The notes under the pieces: generated by a model
Database searches by the model: none
The model's input: the letters and a program-made list of their open reading frames with translations, nothing else
Told to the model about the DNA's origin: nothing
Translations under genes and position numbers: made by a program
Shown here: positions 45,950-59,420 of the stretch, piece by piece
Position numbering within the stretch: the first letter of the stretch is position 1
Layout of the letters: every line of letters starts with the position of its first letter
Source of the DNA: Atopsyche davidsoni
Lineage: Eukaryota; Arthropoda; Insecta; Trichoptera; Hydrobiosidae
NCBI GenBank assembly: GCA_022113835.1
Contig: JAILWY010000006.1
Location: forward strand, 10,772,501-10,836,500
Length of the DNA stretch: 64,000 nucleotides
Direction of reading: 5' to 3'

Positions 45950-47990
45950 AACCACTACGCAGCATAACACACAAGAAACCCCAAAAATAACAGCTTCCAA
46001 ATCAAATGTAATAGTATATATAGTGTTTCATAATTTTATCAACAAAAAACATGAATGAATTTAAGAATTTAATATTTTGATATAGTGAAGTCGAGAAAAC
46101 GTAGGACACTTAAGAATAATTACACGTTCTTCGGTTACATGCACTCTTGTTTATGCATTTTTAATTGGAGTGCAAAATGGCCTCACACTACCTACCGATT
46201 AAGTTGAGAAAAATTTTGAAATAATCGAAATTTAGAGTGAGGTGGTAATATGAATACTTGCAAATCGTTATGTCTAAAAAATAGGTATTAATTTAAGCAT
46301 TATATTTAGAATATCCGACATTTTTACCTTGCTGCGTTAATTACAGGATTTAAAAAGATAATTCCGCTGAAAGTGTACTTGAGAGGCAGGTAATATTTTT
46401 CTACAGACTCGAGCGTTACAAATGCAAAAAAACTACTCAATTATTGATTATAGACTTGAAAAATTTGATGTGGTTAAACCGACATTCTTATAATGAGAAC
46501 ATTATTAAAGTACTGACAAGCTTTGCCTAATTATGGTTGGCAAACTTATTACGAATTTCACGTAGTCTTGATAGTATGTTTATGATTATGAATTAAATTA
46601 TTTATTGTTTTATGCAGAATTAAAGTGTATTGAAACTTACTGTATCATTTGAAATAGCTGGGATAATTTTGTCACGATTATTATTATCAACATTATTTTT
46701 TTTAAAATTTTGCAAGATAATATCAAATACAGATGATAAAATTTAGAATAAAGGTGCAGATATTATAATTCAGGCTTTCTCAGGTATGTTACGTTTCACG
46801 TTGTACAGTAACAAAATATCAATATATTAAAGACCTATTTAAATTTTTATGAATTTTCATTCTATTGGTCATTAAGCTCTAACTTTGCGTGAATAGAAAT
46901 TGCAAATAACGCTTCTATGAGCCGACGCCTATAATAAACGTGATTTAAAATTATAAAGTCTGTGTGGTGTATGTCGTGTGGGCTGCCTATACACCGGAGT
47001 CAGAACTGGGTTATCAAATAGTGTAATGCATGCGAGCGCTTATCTGAAATTTATTCAAATGTATATGTACATACACGTGTTATTAAGAACCTGATTTCCA
47101 AAGTATCTGGAACATAATCACGTATGTTAATCAAAACTATTTATATCCAATATCTCTATGGCTAATTTAAAATACAATGTAATGAGACAAATGAAAAAGC
47201 TTCTTGGTTGACTTGTTGTTTTATCATCGAGTCTTGATCTAAACATTTCCGGTTCGATCCCAATTCTGGTAGACGAATCGTAAACTGTAACCAGAGCGCC
47301 TAATAAAGTCACTCTTCTTTTGGTGGCCAAAAATAGACGTTCAACGTTTACTCTCAAAATTAAGAATTAATCAAAACAACGTCACAGAGTAAAATTAATT
47401 TTTCAAAATAATAGACAGTTAAAATTAAATAATTATATTTTAAATAAATTATAAAAATAATTTATTCTGAAATGTATAAGTAGTCAATTTTGCTTTGTTT
47501 CATTTATTTAAACTGAACGTTTCTCTTATATTTATTTGTTGGGTAATATATAGCCAGGATCTTCGTAGAATCTAATCTTGACCAGAAGACTAAGATTTAT
47601 ATTTTCTATGTGACCGCCAATTAACAGTAAGGTTTTAGAAGCAAAGATAAAGATGAAGCAATTAAGGCTGGACCCGCCCAAGATACGACCTCCCGATAAG
47701 CACTCCGCGCTGCTTGTATGTGCCTCTAATTTTACCTCACAATTATTGATCACGCACATTATCTACGGGCAGGGCTACCAGATTAATGTTCCTTGAAGGC
47801 AATAAGTTTTTTGGAGGACAATATAAGTAATCAAATACATATTTATAAGCTTATAATGAATTTTAAAAAATTTACTTGAAAATTGAAAAAAATAAAACAT
47901 TTCTTATATCACTTGTTTATATTTAAGTATTTTGTATTAATAATTTACATAGACTTAATATTGAACCGGATATATTTATTTCTAAAATAT
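45950..47990. other. AT-rich intergenic region
   Basis: A B-box-like GGTTCGATCCC occurs at about 47251-47261 but has no convincing tRNA 5' half. No gene recognised. Confidence 0.4.
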
Positions 47991-48079
47991 TTGCTATTTA
48001 CGTAAAAAGGCAAGTCTAAGTAATATTGCAATTTTTTTGAAAGATATATCATATTTGCGATATGCTTATCTTCTTGATA

Positions 48080-48265
48080 ATATAAGCGATGGGGAATATC
48101 TTGTCTTTGTAATGTTGTTTTGTATTGGGGGAGATGTCGTCTATGGGGAGACGAGCGCAGGTGTCGTCTATGTGATATTGCAATGTAGTAAAGGGTGTGT
48201 TGTTTATGTGACAATGTATTATAATGGAGAAAATGCCATCCATGTGGTGTCATCCCTGCCGCCGA
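48080..48265. repeat. Degenerate tandem repeat
   Basis: Three to five diverged units of about 30-36 bp built on GTCGTCTATGTG-like sequence (GATGTCGTCTATGGGG, TGTCGTCTATGTGATA, TGTTGTTTATGTGACA, TGCCATCCATGTGGTG). The repeats keep long frames open on both strands, which explains the open frames here without a gene. Confidence 0.45.
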
Positions 48266-48419
48266 GGTCTGCTGTTACACATATGGTGACGGGCGCAGGT
48301 GGCGAGAAAACATTTTCCCAAACAGTTCGGCTTGCAAAATCGATCCAATATTCCCATTTTATTACTTTAGATTTCTCATTGCAAAATACCGCCTTGTCTT
48401 TGTAATCTCTAGGCACTGA

Positions 48420-51255
48420 AATCGAAGTAAATGGTATTCATAAAACGCGTTATATAAAAAGCATTTAACCATTTTATTATTAATATAATTCATCTCTTTA
48501 TACTACTTCAGAGAGTAGATGCCAGTGGCATACAACTAAAATATCAAAACACTTTTTTATGTAACAAATCTTTAAATATACATAAAAATTTAAATACATT
48601 TTTTTTTCACTATTATTTATTTATACTATACGTTATTGTAAAAGAATATCAAGAAAAGAGATCAGTTATTGCAGAAGATCACATAATTGGTAAATTATGC
48701 CCTGGATTACTCCATTCTTCTCGGACGGTTTAACTCCGGAACAGGTGTCATTTTCAAGTAATATTGCCTAGGTTTTTTCGGAGACAGCAAGTATTGTCAA
48801 AACGCTTCGAATCAAAAAATCGCGATTCATTATAAAAAAACGATCCTAACCTTCCAGATAATTGACAATTTATATTCAAAGTTTTAAAATCATAAGTTGA
48901 AAATGAAAATTAAATGAATCACAATTACCCATTGACAAACGTAATTAAAAAATTTATATCAGATATAGAGGGTCGTACAAACGTCAATTTTCCCCTTAAT
49001 TCGTTATGCTTAAAGCCTCTACACACGTAGAAACAAATTGTATCACCGACTTGCAGTTGCTACGTGTTTAGAAGCCTTTAAACTACACTGAGCAAACTGA
49101 ATAGCCTATTAATATTATTTTTTGCTTGAATCAAACTTAATCATATTGGTTCTACCAGTCACATGTATTAAATTTAAAATCTAATAAAACTGTACTATTG
49201 TCGAATATGTTTTTAAGTACAAACGATTTTTATGTGTTATATTTTAATGATTTTTATGATTTTTATGTGTTGTTAAATAATCGTACAAAAAAGTTTCAAC
49301 CTCCAGTGGGGGTCGCCTTACTCTCGCCTCGGCCAGTGGCGGCTCGTGGCTTATTTATTTGTTCTGGTCGAGATAACATCACGTCAGTTGCCAAATTTGA
49401 TTTGCGATGCCAGAAAGTACCAAGAAGCGAGCGAAAGTATTGCGTCATTGTTTTTTTCAGCCGCTCCGGCACACGGTGTTCTTGATATTATAAACAAAAA
49501 ATAAAACCATTTATGCTAATTAATACGGTGTCTTACAAGTCATGATATTCATCGAAAAGTGGAGAGTGGATTTTAAAAATATACCAATTGTTAACCAATA
49601 TTCATTAATAGTCACATGAAAAATGTGTTGCTATAAATAAAAAAGAATATAATTTATACTAATATAAATTTTATAATAATTTATCCTGTACAGAACTGGA
49701 ATATAATATATTTAATAATATTGATTGCGATCTTTATCATAAAGAAACTACCTTGAGAAGAGCACTTAATTTGTTATATAATATAAACACCTAGAAAAAA
49801 GGTCCCATAATTAAATAGATTATTAATTATTTTGTTAGTATCTAGTGTGACCTCTTTATATATTTTTAAACTATGAAAGTAGTTATGAAATCTAATAAGG
49901 AAGTCGATATTATAATATCATCGGGAAAAATAAAAAAAAAGAATATTATTTAATAATCCAATACGATTGAAGAAGAAGAAGTGAATATTATTAATCAATA
50001 AGGAAGGAACTACAATTTATTAAAACACTCTCACGTACCAAGCATTAAAAAATGTACCAAAACTAATACGCTTCTCTTCTTGAACGTGCCTAAGACCACT
50101 TTCACACTGCTCACTCAAAACTGATCGTGTCAAACAAAAACATTTTACGTAATGGTTCTTATACTTTATTTATTTTTTACTACACACCTCTACAATAAAA
50201 AAAACTCCATTAAAAAAAAATTCTGATTAGTTTAAATTTTATCTTAAAAATAATTTTTCTTCTATTCATTTCACTTTTTGTCTGAGGTTTCAATAATTTG
50301 TTTCTGAGACAAAGTATTGCAATCTCACATAAAAATTATTGACAAAAAGTGAAATATGTATAAAAATAACATAAAAAAAGTTATATGTATATTTATTCGT
50401 ATAAAGTTATAAAATTAATGAATTGTAGAAACATGTTTTTTTCACGATCAGTTTGGTTTTATTTTCATAAGTTATAAAATTTTCAACATATGTAAACAAA
50501 AAAATACTTTTTTCGCAAAGAAAGATAACAAATTATTTGATTTTCTTCAAATAGAAAATATTAATATAATTTTGGAGTTTGTGAATGCCGTGTGATTTGG
50601 CTGCACTGCGGTATGACCCATTTGTGACGGAGAACAATTGAAAACTCTTTTGGTCTCAGGCAGTCTACGGACGTTTGTCACAGTTCAGAGGCTTCCAACC
50701 TTTCTAGGCCCGTTGCCTCTAAGAGTTCAGTTCAGTCACCCACTACACCTTTAATTATAATAAGACTATAAATTAATTTCTATAGGCAACACACAAATCT
50801 TCTGACAGGTGTTGGTGAAAAACAACAGTTTGGGATTCTACTGGAATCGAACCTTGGACCTCTCGATCAAAAGTTCAGTTTTTATGCTAGTTAGATTATA
50901 AAATTTAGCTGCTATGTTTTATAGCAATTTATGGACGATTTACACCGACTAACTCTTTTAACGCGCTGCTGGTTTGCTTATGAGTCAAAGTTGATAGCGA
51001 TCGTGTCAAATTCATTGTGGAAAGAATAATATTAAAACATATTTAATTTTACCATAATATTTTTTTTTAAAGTTTGATTGTAGTTTATAAAAAGAGTAAG
51101 TGCACAAAGTATGCTTTTTACCCAAAATCATACAAAATAGAGTCATATAGCACATTTAACTCTAACCGACATGGCATGTACTTCGATAGTAGTAAGAATA
51201 ACACAATGATACTAATTTACTTTTAATTAAAAAAATTCGTTGATTTTTGTTTAAT
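48420..51255. other. Intergenic region
   Basis: AT-rich. Noted: a possible hAT left end CAGTGGCGGCTCGTGG at about 49334, a foldback with 15-bp arms at 50268-50282 and 50341-50355, a possible hAT left end CAGAGGCTTCCAACC at about 50686, and a B-box GGTTCGATTCC on the minus strand at about 50850. None can be delimited. No gene seen. Confidence 0.35.
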
Positions 51256-51264
51256 TTAGTTTTC

Positions 51265-51297
51265 GACGTTTCGGTCTCGGTACTGGAAGATATTCAG
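51265..51297 (-). repeat. Hammerhead-like motif, ACGT type, decayed 5' half
   Basis: Minus strand: CTGAATA, then a hairpin region with GTACCGAGACC, GAA, ACGT, C. The 5' side of the hairpin has decayed. Related to 17976, 42830 and 1441. Confidence 0.4.
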
Positions 51298-51299
51298 GG

Positions 51300-53690
51300 A
51301 TTGTTATCCAAAAACACTTTTAACCCACGGTGGACCTACAAGAAGGTCCGATCGTTTATTAGGGTATAATTGGCTTACGTTGAGAAGAACTGGAGTTGCC
51401 TCTCTCCAGTCCTCATCCATCTTCAGCTACGAATATATTTACCTCGCATGTGTGCAAGAAAGCGGTCGATTGTTCTGTCTTCGACTCTAATTAAGTTTTA
51501 CTGTTTGAACAACCCATCTCGGCCCACTCGCGCCTCGATTCAAACACACTATTACATAAATTATTTTTCGATTAAGGTTCACTAATGATTGATTCAGTTT
51601 TTTTATAAACTTGTCCCCCATTACGGTGTAGTGCTTACCGGCCAAGGAGTCTCAGGCTGATTGAACCCAAAATAAATTATTTCAAGATAAAATTATATAT
51701 CAAAATATAATGAAAGCAAATTAAAAGTCAACTGTAAACACAACAACTAATAAAAAAATGTGTTTCAAAATTTGAAAAAAATTAAGCGCAGATGAATTAT
51801 TTAAATCTACGTACGTGAATGCACAGGACCACGATGTCGCAGATTGCAGTAAAAAATAATATAAAACAAATTATGTAAGATTTTTACATTAATAATTGGC
51901 CCATTAAACAGCAGACGTTTAAATATATCATATTTTCTCCACAGATTAACAGGCTCGGAGTTGCACGCGGAAATAGACACGTCATTAATCTTGAGTTGTT
52001 AGTTTTTATTCTAAGCTTTTCGTTCCGATCGCTCCGGCCTTGGGGGGCTTAATTTGCCTTGATGAATAGTTCTTCGAATCGGCGGAATAAAATAAAACCT
52101 ACACTTAATCCGCGGATTAGGAGAGAAGGTTTTTTTTTTATAATTTGGGTTTTTTTCTAGGCATATTACAAAAAAAGCAAATATAAGGGTATTGGCTAGT
52201 TACAATTCTGTTGTTGGTTGTTAAATAAAACCTTTTTAAATTCTAGCTTATAATTTATTTATGCCTGGGCGTGGTCTAGTAGAGTGACTTGCAGTTTCGT
52301 CTACTCTATTGTGATGTTTTTTGCTCGAACTATAAATTACCCGAAACCGGCTGCTATTCCGGACCTCTCTAGGAAGTTAGGATACTTATGACTGTCTCTT
52401 TAAGATACTGAATTCTATTGTTCGACGAGATGAATCATTTTTGGAGTAGTTGTGCAAGATGCATGGATTTCCTACATAAAAAATGGTGTAGAATAGATTG
52501 AGTGATTTAGAAGACTATTGTAATTTGAGAGCAATTACAATTCCTCAACGGTGATGTAAGCTTAAAAATAAATTTACTGATATATATGTGATCCAATAAA
52601 TAAAATAAAATCTACACCTACTACAGTCTGCTTTAATTTGTGATTCTCCATTTTAAAACAAGTAATTATTCTATGAGAGATGCCTGAGATAGGTAAATCG
52701 CTTAATTACAATAAATCGTAATCTCACGGTCATTAATTTAAAAAAATATATGTAGATTGCTGATAAACTGCTTGCTTGCTTGAAACGACGTGAAAATCCA
52801 TCGAAAGTTTTTCCGAGGCACTTGAAATTCCACCCCATCCCAACTGGTTGTATCAGTCCGATGGCATAATCTTTAAGACCAATTTTATACTATAACTTAT
52901 CAAAAATTCGTATCAATAAAAATTTATATTTTTTGTTTTTTGATATGTGATAAAATTAAAAAAATTGCTATGCTCAACTAACCTATATGGTTAAAATATA
53001 GTGATTCACAAACTACTTAACATTACTCTTTATCGTTGAAGACCGATATATTTTTCGACGTGAATCATTGCGTATAATAATCCTTAAATAGTTTGTTGTT
53101 CTGGGTGGCTTGTGAGTATTAGGTCCAGGAAGACCAGCGCAGTCACCTCCCGCTTCTGGTCACCGAACTGTTTCTGTGGCCTTGGAGGAGATTCCTCGCT
53201 GCTGACTCATAGCCGCAAGCTTGGGGTCAAACATCTGGATTATCATTTTTTGACAATTATACTTTTTATACGTTACTTAAATCCTAACCACCAAATTGAC
53301 GGATAGAGCGTTAACTTCGGATATACATTTTTTTCAAACAGCTTGGGATTAAGTCATCAGAATAGGAATCAGACCAAGGTACCTCTGATTATAAAGTCAA
53401 TTTGCCAATTTTCCTTCAAATATTAGGATAATCATTTTTTAATATATATTTTTAGACTTTGCGTTCATTAAGAGATAAAATAAATAACACATGTATGAGT
53501 TCTTCAAATTCGGACAGAAGGCTAGAATAACTCTGTTGCTGATTGGTGATAGGGTGCTTCTAATTTAGCCCATTGACCTTTAATCGCGAATACCCCAGTT
53601 CTAGTCTCTAGCAGGTAAAATCCTAACTATACTCACATCCTTGATTAAAAATTATTTGTATAGACATTACATGTGTCAGTTTTTTTAATA
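51300..53690. other. Intergenic region
   Basis: AT-rich. A short minus-strand frame at about 53085-53200 encodes REVTALVFLDL, which faintly recalls a LINE reverse-transcriptase motif but is too short to call. No gene supported. Confidence 0.35.
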
Positions 53691-53697
53691 TTGTAAC

Positions 53698-53731
53698 CTG
53701 ATGATGACTGAAAGATTAGTTAAAACTGGTA
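53698..53731 (+). repeat. Hammerhead-like motif, ACTGGT type
   Basis: CTGATGA (53698-53704), one extra T, hairpin GACT/AGTT, AAA in place of GAA, ACTGGT (self-complementary with one G-T pair), A. A further member of the motif set, with different helix sequences. Confidence 0.4.
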
Positions 53732-53739
53732 ATGAAAAT

Positions 53740-56700
53740 ACTCTCAAAAAAGTTCATTTAGAATTTAGTTTATTTGCGACTAAATTAAAATATCAGAAAT
53801 AGTTTGTCATCGTTTTTTTTACTGTATCGCAAATTACATGGGATGTATATTTTTTTTAAGTACAAGAGAGCACTCGACAGGTCTCGCTCATTGACGATAT
53901 GATACTCCGAGCAGAACGACTGTTGACTTGGACGCGGTGTAAAAAAATACAACAAACGTTTAGCCTTTTAGTTGTAATCGATGAAAAACCATAAAACTTT
54001 AATGACTACAGTGAGAGAATCGTATTCTCTCGGTGAGTCATGCATATACAATATATGAATTTGAGCATACAATAAAACATTTCTACGTTGATGTTTTCTA
54101 ACTTAAAGATTTGAAACAACGTCCTTAAAAATTATATGTATTATATACATATAAATATATATTTTGTTTATGTATATTTACAATTTGGCAAGAGTGCAGT
54201 ACTGGTTGGAGTGGCGCATTAGAATGCCGGAGCCTGGAGCCCAAATGCCAGGCGCCTTGCTGGCATTTCGTGGGGTCGCGGGTCACTCACTCTTGTGGGA
54301 CATGCTCCGCGGATATTCCTTAGACGTGATTAAATTAGATAATTTTGTTTATTTTGTAAAATAATGATATTTGCGAAAATTTCCCCGCCATAAGTGACTA
54401 AAATCTTGTGCAGGTGTGAATAGAATTGCAAGAATTATCACCGCCTGATTCAATGAGATTTTGAACGCAAAAGTAGTCATTTTTATAAAAGTTTAATCAT
54501 GGTTAGGTTTAGTTAGATTACCGACGAAATGTGTAACGGCATATATGAGGAAAAAATACATTTTTCCTCCTATCTCCCCAACTTTCCATCTCATCCCCTA
54601 TGAAACAATGTTACTTCTTCTTCATCAGGTACCTATCCTCAGAGGAGGTTGGCGACTATCTCACTGAGCATATACTCATGCTGAGCCAGTGTTCGTGGTT
54701 TTCTAAGGGTAAAATAGTGTAGTGGGTCCCCGGGTCCTTCTACACCGCAGTTTTATTGCTGCTACCCAATATCATTAATATATATAACTTTCTTGAGATT
54801 TGATACTCCTTCTGCAGAAACAATACCATATCGACAAGGTACTTCCAGAGCACGTTCCTCCACAATCATTCCAAGTCCACTACTCCATCACCGATCCTTT
54901 ACACACGCTCAGGGTACAGAATGGCAGCCATGCACAAGCATCAGAATGGGGAGAGCGGGGAAGATGTAATTACTAATAATATGTAATAAAGGCACGCTTC
55001 CACGATCCTGGCTATTATGTTATGCGTCCCGAGTTTCCGATAGGTTAAAAAAGGTTAGGTTAGGTTGGGTTGTTTTGTTTTTTTTAACACTCACTGTTTG
55101 CGTAAATAGCCGGTGTAGAATTCATAACATTCATAGCGTTGATCTTCGGGTCGCGTTGCATCAGGCCACCGATACACATCTCGGGGAAATGTCACGGGCC
55201 GCATCGGACGGCGCAGCTGTCTGCAGTTTCGGCCCGCCGTGCGCCAGTTACGTAACCCAACGTTGATCGTAATCTTCTAGCCATTTGGCTATTCGCTTTT
55301 GTTGCAACGAAGGTGTTGCAGATATCAGTCAAATCACCCATACTGTTATTCTACAGGGTAACTCTGATGTCATTTAACAGGGTAACATTTTTTTTTGTTT
55401 ATTTATTATTTAAAATTATCCATCTGTACTAATTTTAGCAAAAATATCTATTTGTGACAACTTTTGCCTTATGTCAGGTAGTCTGACGAAGCTTTTACAA
55501 AAATAGTAATCTCCTAGTCATGAAGCTATTTTTTTATTTGTTGAATTACAATTATTTATGCAGATGGTTTTAAAGATCAAATCATTGTTATTTTAGAGGG
55601 AGGAGATGTACGAGTATTATATCATGAGAACATAAAATTGCAAATTGTCGAAAATTAAAAAAAAAAAACGCGGCATAACACCCAAGAATGTGACATTTTT
55701 GTTTTGTGAAATAATATTTTCTCCTGGGGTTACAATAATTTATATTTTTAAAACTAACCATACAAATGAATTATTTCAGATTCTAGAGTAATGCAACCAG
55801 AAGTGTGTTATGTGATTCTAAATTAAATGTACCGCCTACGTATGGTGTATACAGATCAAAACCAGTAAAGACCCAAGACTTATGACTTGTGAGTATGTGG
55901 CGTGGTGCAGAATATAACATATTTATTATCAGATCTGACCTGCTTTGCACACGAGCGTCGGTCCAGCTGCCGGAGTACACTCGGATTTCGCAATTCTGGT
56001 GTAAATTGAAACAGATCCCGACTGACAGTTTAACGAGAAAATAAATATACGGCATAAAACCCATGAACCAAATATTTACAGTAAAAAAGACTGCTAGAAC
56101 ATGTCAGCACACTTATGACTTTTATGTTATGTTTAAACTGTAAAGCTTCCTGTACACGTTGCGTCACTGCTAAAAAACCCAACGTTAACTTGTCAATAGC
56201 TTCCTTTTTGCGTTATTTATGTAAAACTGTAAAAAAACACATTTTCTAAACACCGTTTAATCGTCGGTTATGTTGGTACGCTACACATGCTGTGAAAAAA
56301 CTGACATTTGAACCTATAGGGTGTTTTTTATAGTTTAATTTTAACTACGCACAAGAATAAGCTCACTTTCATTTGGTTGTAGATCGTGTCGCAATGTGTG
56401 TGAAAAGCTTTACAATCTCAGTTCAAATCTGAACGAACAGCCACAAGTGTTTTCACAGGTTTTTTTATTTTTGATTACAAAAAAGCTTACATTGACCGGT
56501 CATATGATCTATATAGAATCTATAAAGTATCTACACGAAAATAAGTTAAAAATTTAATCAATTTGTTAATTACTCCACTTATTCAAAGCACCGTGATAAG
56601 TTACTTTGACAGGCAGTGACACCTGACACTAAGTCAACTGTAATGTCTTGTTTTTTTTTTAATTCATTCAGTCAATAAAGATTCATGATATCTAAGAAAA

Positions 56701-57290
56701 TGTTCATATGAATAATTTAAATTTCAACAGAGAATGTAGCAAAAAGTTTATGGCGAAGAAGAATAACCGTATCAGATTAAATTAATATATATTTCAATGA
56801 TTTAGGTTATTCTATTTTTTTTTATTAGATTCTCTATGGTGATTTTCAATATATACAAAAATATTTTTACAAGACAAAATAATTTTTTCAACTTTCGATC
56901 CTTTTGATCTATAACACTTAAAAGTATGTATACTATTTTAAAAAAAAAATTCCATTTATCTTAAGCTCCTGTTTAGTTTTTATTCTTGAGAATTATTTAT
57001 TTAAAACCCAATAATCTTGAGCATATAACTGTAACCTCAATTCATTATTTTAAGCAATACGAAAACGTAAAAAAAATTATACAAATAATTTAAAAATAAA
57101 TTCAGATAAATGTGCATCTTCACCAAATAACCATGAAATGTATATATATTAAATATTTTATATAAAAATTTCATTATAATTTTTTTAGCATTGTAGATTT
57201 AATCAAATGTTTCATCTTCTGCACACATAAATCATCTCAACGCAAAACAAAGAATTTCTGGTAAAATAAATACAATTTAGAATCTCAATA
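53740..57290. other. Intergenic region
   Basis: AT-rich with GC-richer patches at about 54200-54310 and 55140-55265. A short run GGTTAGGTTAGGTTGGGTT at about 55051 resembles two to three insect telomere units (TTAGG). No gene recognised. Confidence 0.35.
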
Positions 57291-57293
57291 TTT

Positions 57294-57487
57294 TTGACAG
57301 AGAGTACTTGGTGGAATTCCATTTTAATATTTTAGAATAAAATACTTGTGTGATTTTCCACATGTTCGCTTTTATTTGTGACCGGTTTTGCCAACAAACT
57401 CTGTTTGATAATGCCAACGTGAAAGCGTGACATGAAAAACGAACATGTGGAAAATCACTCAAGTATTTTATTCTAAAATATTAAATA
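57294..57487. repeat. ACCGGT-family foldback element
   Basis: Arms 57326-57368 and 57440-57482 match at 42 of 43 positions. The 71-bp centre holds both an ACCGGT half (minus strand, TTGGC then AAAACCGGTC) and a TTTGATAATGCC half on the plus strand. The left flank carries the family end AGTACTTGGTGGAATTCC. Confidence 0.65.
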
Positions 57488-57489
57488 CA

Positions 57490-59180
57490 ATTTCTCCACA
57501 GTAAAAAAAGTGTGTTATCATAAACGTTATCAAATTAAATAAATAAAAAATAATTACCATTCAAAGCAGACAGTTGATAGCACTTAATAATTTAGCTCTT
57601 GCGTATAAAAAGCTTGATTAGTTTTGTATCGAAAAGTGTTCCATTTCGCTTGCAGCGGGCCTCGTAAACTGCACCGCGGGCGACAGCGCTAATCTGTGGT
57701 AACCTGCACTGCGTACGGGAGCTCGTGGCGCAACTCCCCGGCTTGGGCAACGGCCACGCACGGTTGCGCAAGTCCACCTTTCGGTCGGAACGACGGAGTT
57801 TTTCTGATGAATGATAGGTCAGTACACCCGAGATCTGCCGAGAGAAAACCGCAAAAAAATGTGTTTACCAATTCATAATTACCTCGTTATCCCAGCCGGG
57901 ATGAGAGAAAATTTGGCCCGATGCTAATTTAAGTAACTCGAAACACGTGGAAAGATTTTTTTGAATCCTAGTATCCGAATGTATAGTAAATTTGATAGCG
58001 CGGATGCCTTCAGGTATTTGTAGGGTTACATTTTGATATTCAAAGCCGAAAATCTTTCAATTTGAGAAGTAAACAGCCATGTCATAGATACATACATATT
58101 ACCCACCCTTGCTTTCACGAGGGTTTTTTCCACCCACCACCTACCACAACCAACCACCCACAACCTGCGCGCATGATTAGGGGATTGCCACACACCATAT
58201 CATTATATATACAACTATTGTAAATTTACCCAATAAAAAATAAAAAATCTTGAAAAAAAATTTCCCTTGCTTTCATTACTTACCCTCATCGCACCATTGA
58301 GGGGCGTTCTAATTCTTTGGAGGGCCTAGGAAAGGCTTGTTGGGGTGCTTTACATACGACGGTTTATGCACCTGTACAGCCTATTTACTCTATTGAATTT
58401 TTATTATTTGAAAAATTATTTACTGCATATGTATTAATTTCCCATAAAAGCATCAACCAAATGATTAAGTTTGGTGTACTGCATATTTAAATAAAAAATA
58501 TTAATAGCCAATAGTCGGAATTATGATCATTTATGTTTATGATCGTTTTCCCCTTTCAAGAGCGTTTATTCTACTCTATGACAAGTCGTTTTCAGAAAAA
58601 AGCATCCTTGAAATATATATGCATGGTATTTGAGTTAGAAATGCGGGGTTTTTTTTTTCGTTTTACATTGCGAATATAATTTCACGATCAGTCTCATAAT
58701 GGATTACAATTCTGAAAATTGCGTGACGCATCGCGTCTTCAATTACCAGCGGAATTGTTGGGTCATACGATAAGTACCTCGCAGCCATTCGGCGTTTGAT
58801 GTCCCGTAATTGTGAATTTGTAAGTTGGGAAGGCAATGTAGCTTAGATTGGGAAGGTAATGTAAGATTGGTAAAGTTAATGTAACTTTTATTATGGCGCG
58901 CTGCCTTGTGCGCCGATTGAAAAATGATTAATTATCTTTGTACAGCGAATGTTTAGTTTTTTTATTTACGACTGAATGTTGACATTGGGAAACTGAACTA
59001 CTTAAAATAATAAATTGCTTGAATATGCTAGAATGTGGAATCTGATTTGATCTCACACGCACACAATCAGACCTTACTCATTAAAACATATAAATGCTAC
59101 AACAAGCATTGAAAAGTTTTATTTTCAGCGAATCGAAGCATCCCCACACTACCGACGTTGTATCTTACTATCTTACCAGA
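57490..59180. other. Intergenic region
   Basis: Contains a GC-richer stretch at about 57640-57860 and a CCACC-rich simple stretch at about 58130-58165. No gene recognised. Confidence 0.35.
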
Positions 59181-59184
59181 CAAG

Positions 59185-59420
59185 TGGATTGCATAAAAGG
59201 GTTTCGTAGAATGTCTCGTGCGCTTACCAGAACTCACATCGATTGACTTGATTTTATGGGGATACTTAAAAGAAAAAGTTCACGTCTGTAAAAGCATTAA
59301 CCTGCAAATATCGTTGAATTGAGAGCAGCCATGGAACGAGAATGCACACACATACCAAATGGAATGTTTCGTGATGATTGCTTTGCGTTGTCAGCATCAC
59401 CTGGACCAGAAACACTATGA
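59185..59420 (+). pseudogene. C-terminal relic of a mariner-type transposase
   Basis: The frame from 59185 encodes LVRLPELTSIDLILWGYLKE then KVHV. This matches the conserved SPDLTPLDFFLWGYLKDKV block of insect mariner-like transposases, with an early TAA and Glu where the family has the last acidic residue context PDL. A frameshift near 59313 moves the match to the next frame, ELRAAMERECTHIPNGMFRDD (pattern ELKAAIEREIRAIPxxMLR), which ends at TGA 59418-59420. Clearly dead. Same broad family as the relic at 16489. Confidence 0.7.

Noticed and set aside
47215..47265. Possible tRNA gene around GGTTCGATCCC
   Set aside because: The B-box is good, but no acceptor stem or D-arm pairs with it.
49334..49350. 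hAT-like end CAGTGGCGGCTCGTGG
   Set aside because: No matching right end or target duplication could be found nearby.
50686..50870. hAT-like left end and a minus-strand B-box (GGTTCGATTCC)
   Set aside because: Neither could be delimited. The tRNA-like fold is incomplete and no second terminal repeat is present.
53085..53200. Short minus-strand frame with REVTALVFLDL, LINE-like
   Set aside because: A single short match without the following catalytic motif; too little to call.
55045..55072. Telomere-like GGTTAGGTTAGG
   Set aside because: Only two to three units in interior sequence; chance or a minor interstitial remnant.
57592..57878. Frames on both strands in a GC-richer patch
   Set aside because: No recognisable protein, promoter or splice pattern; open frames are expected where GC is high.
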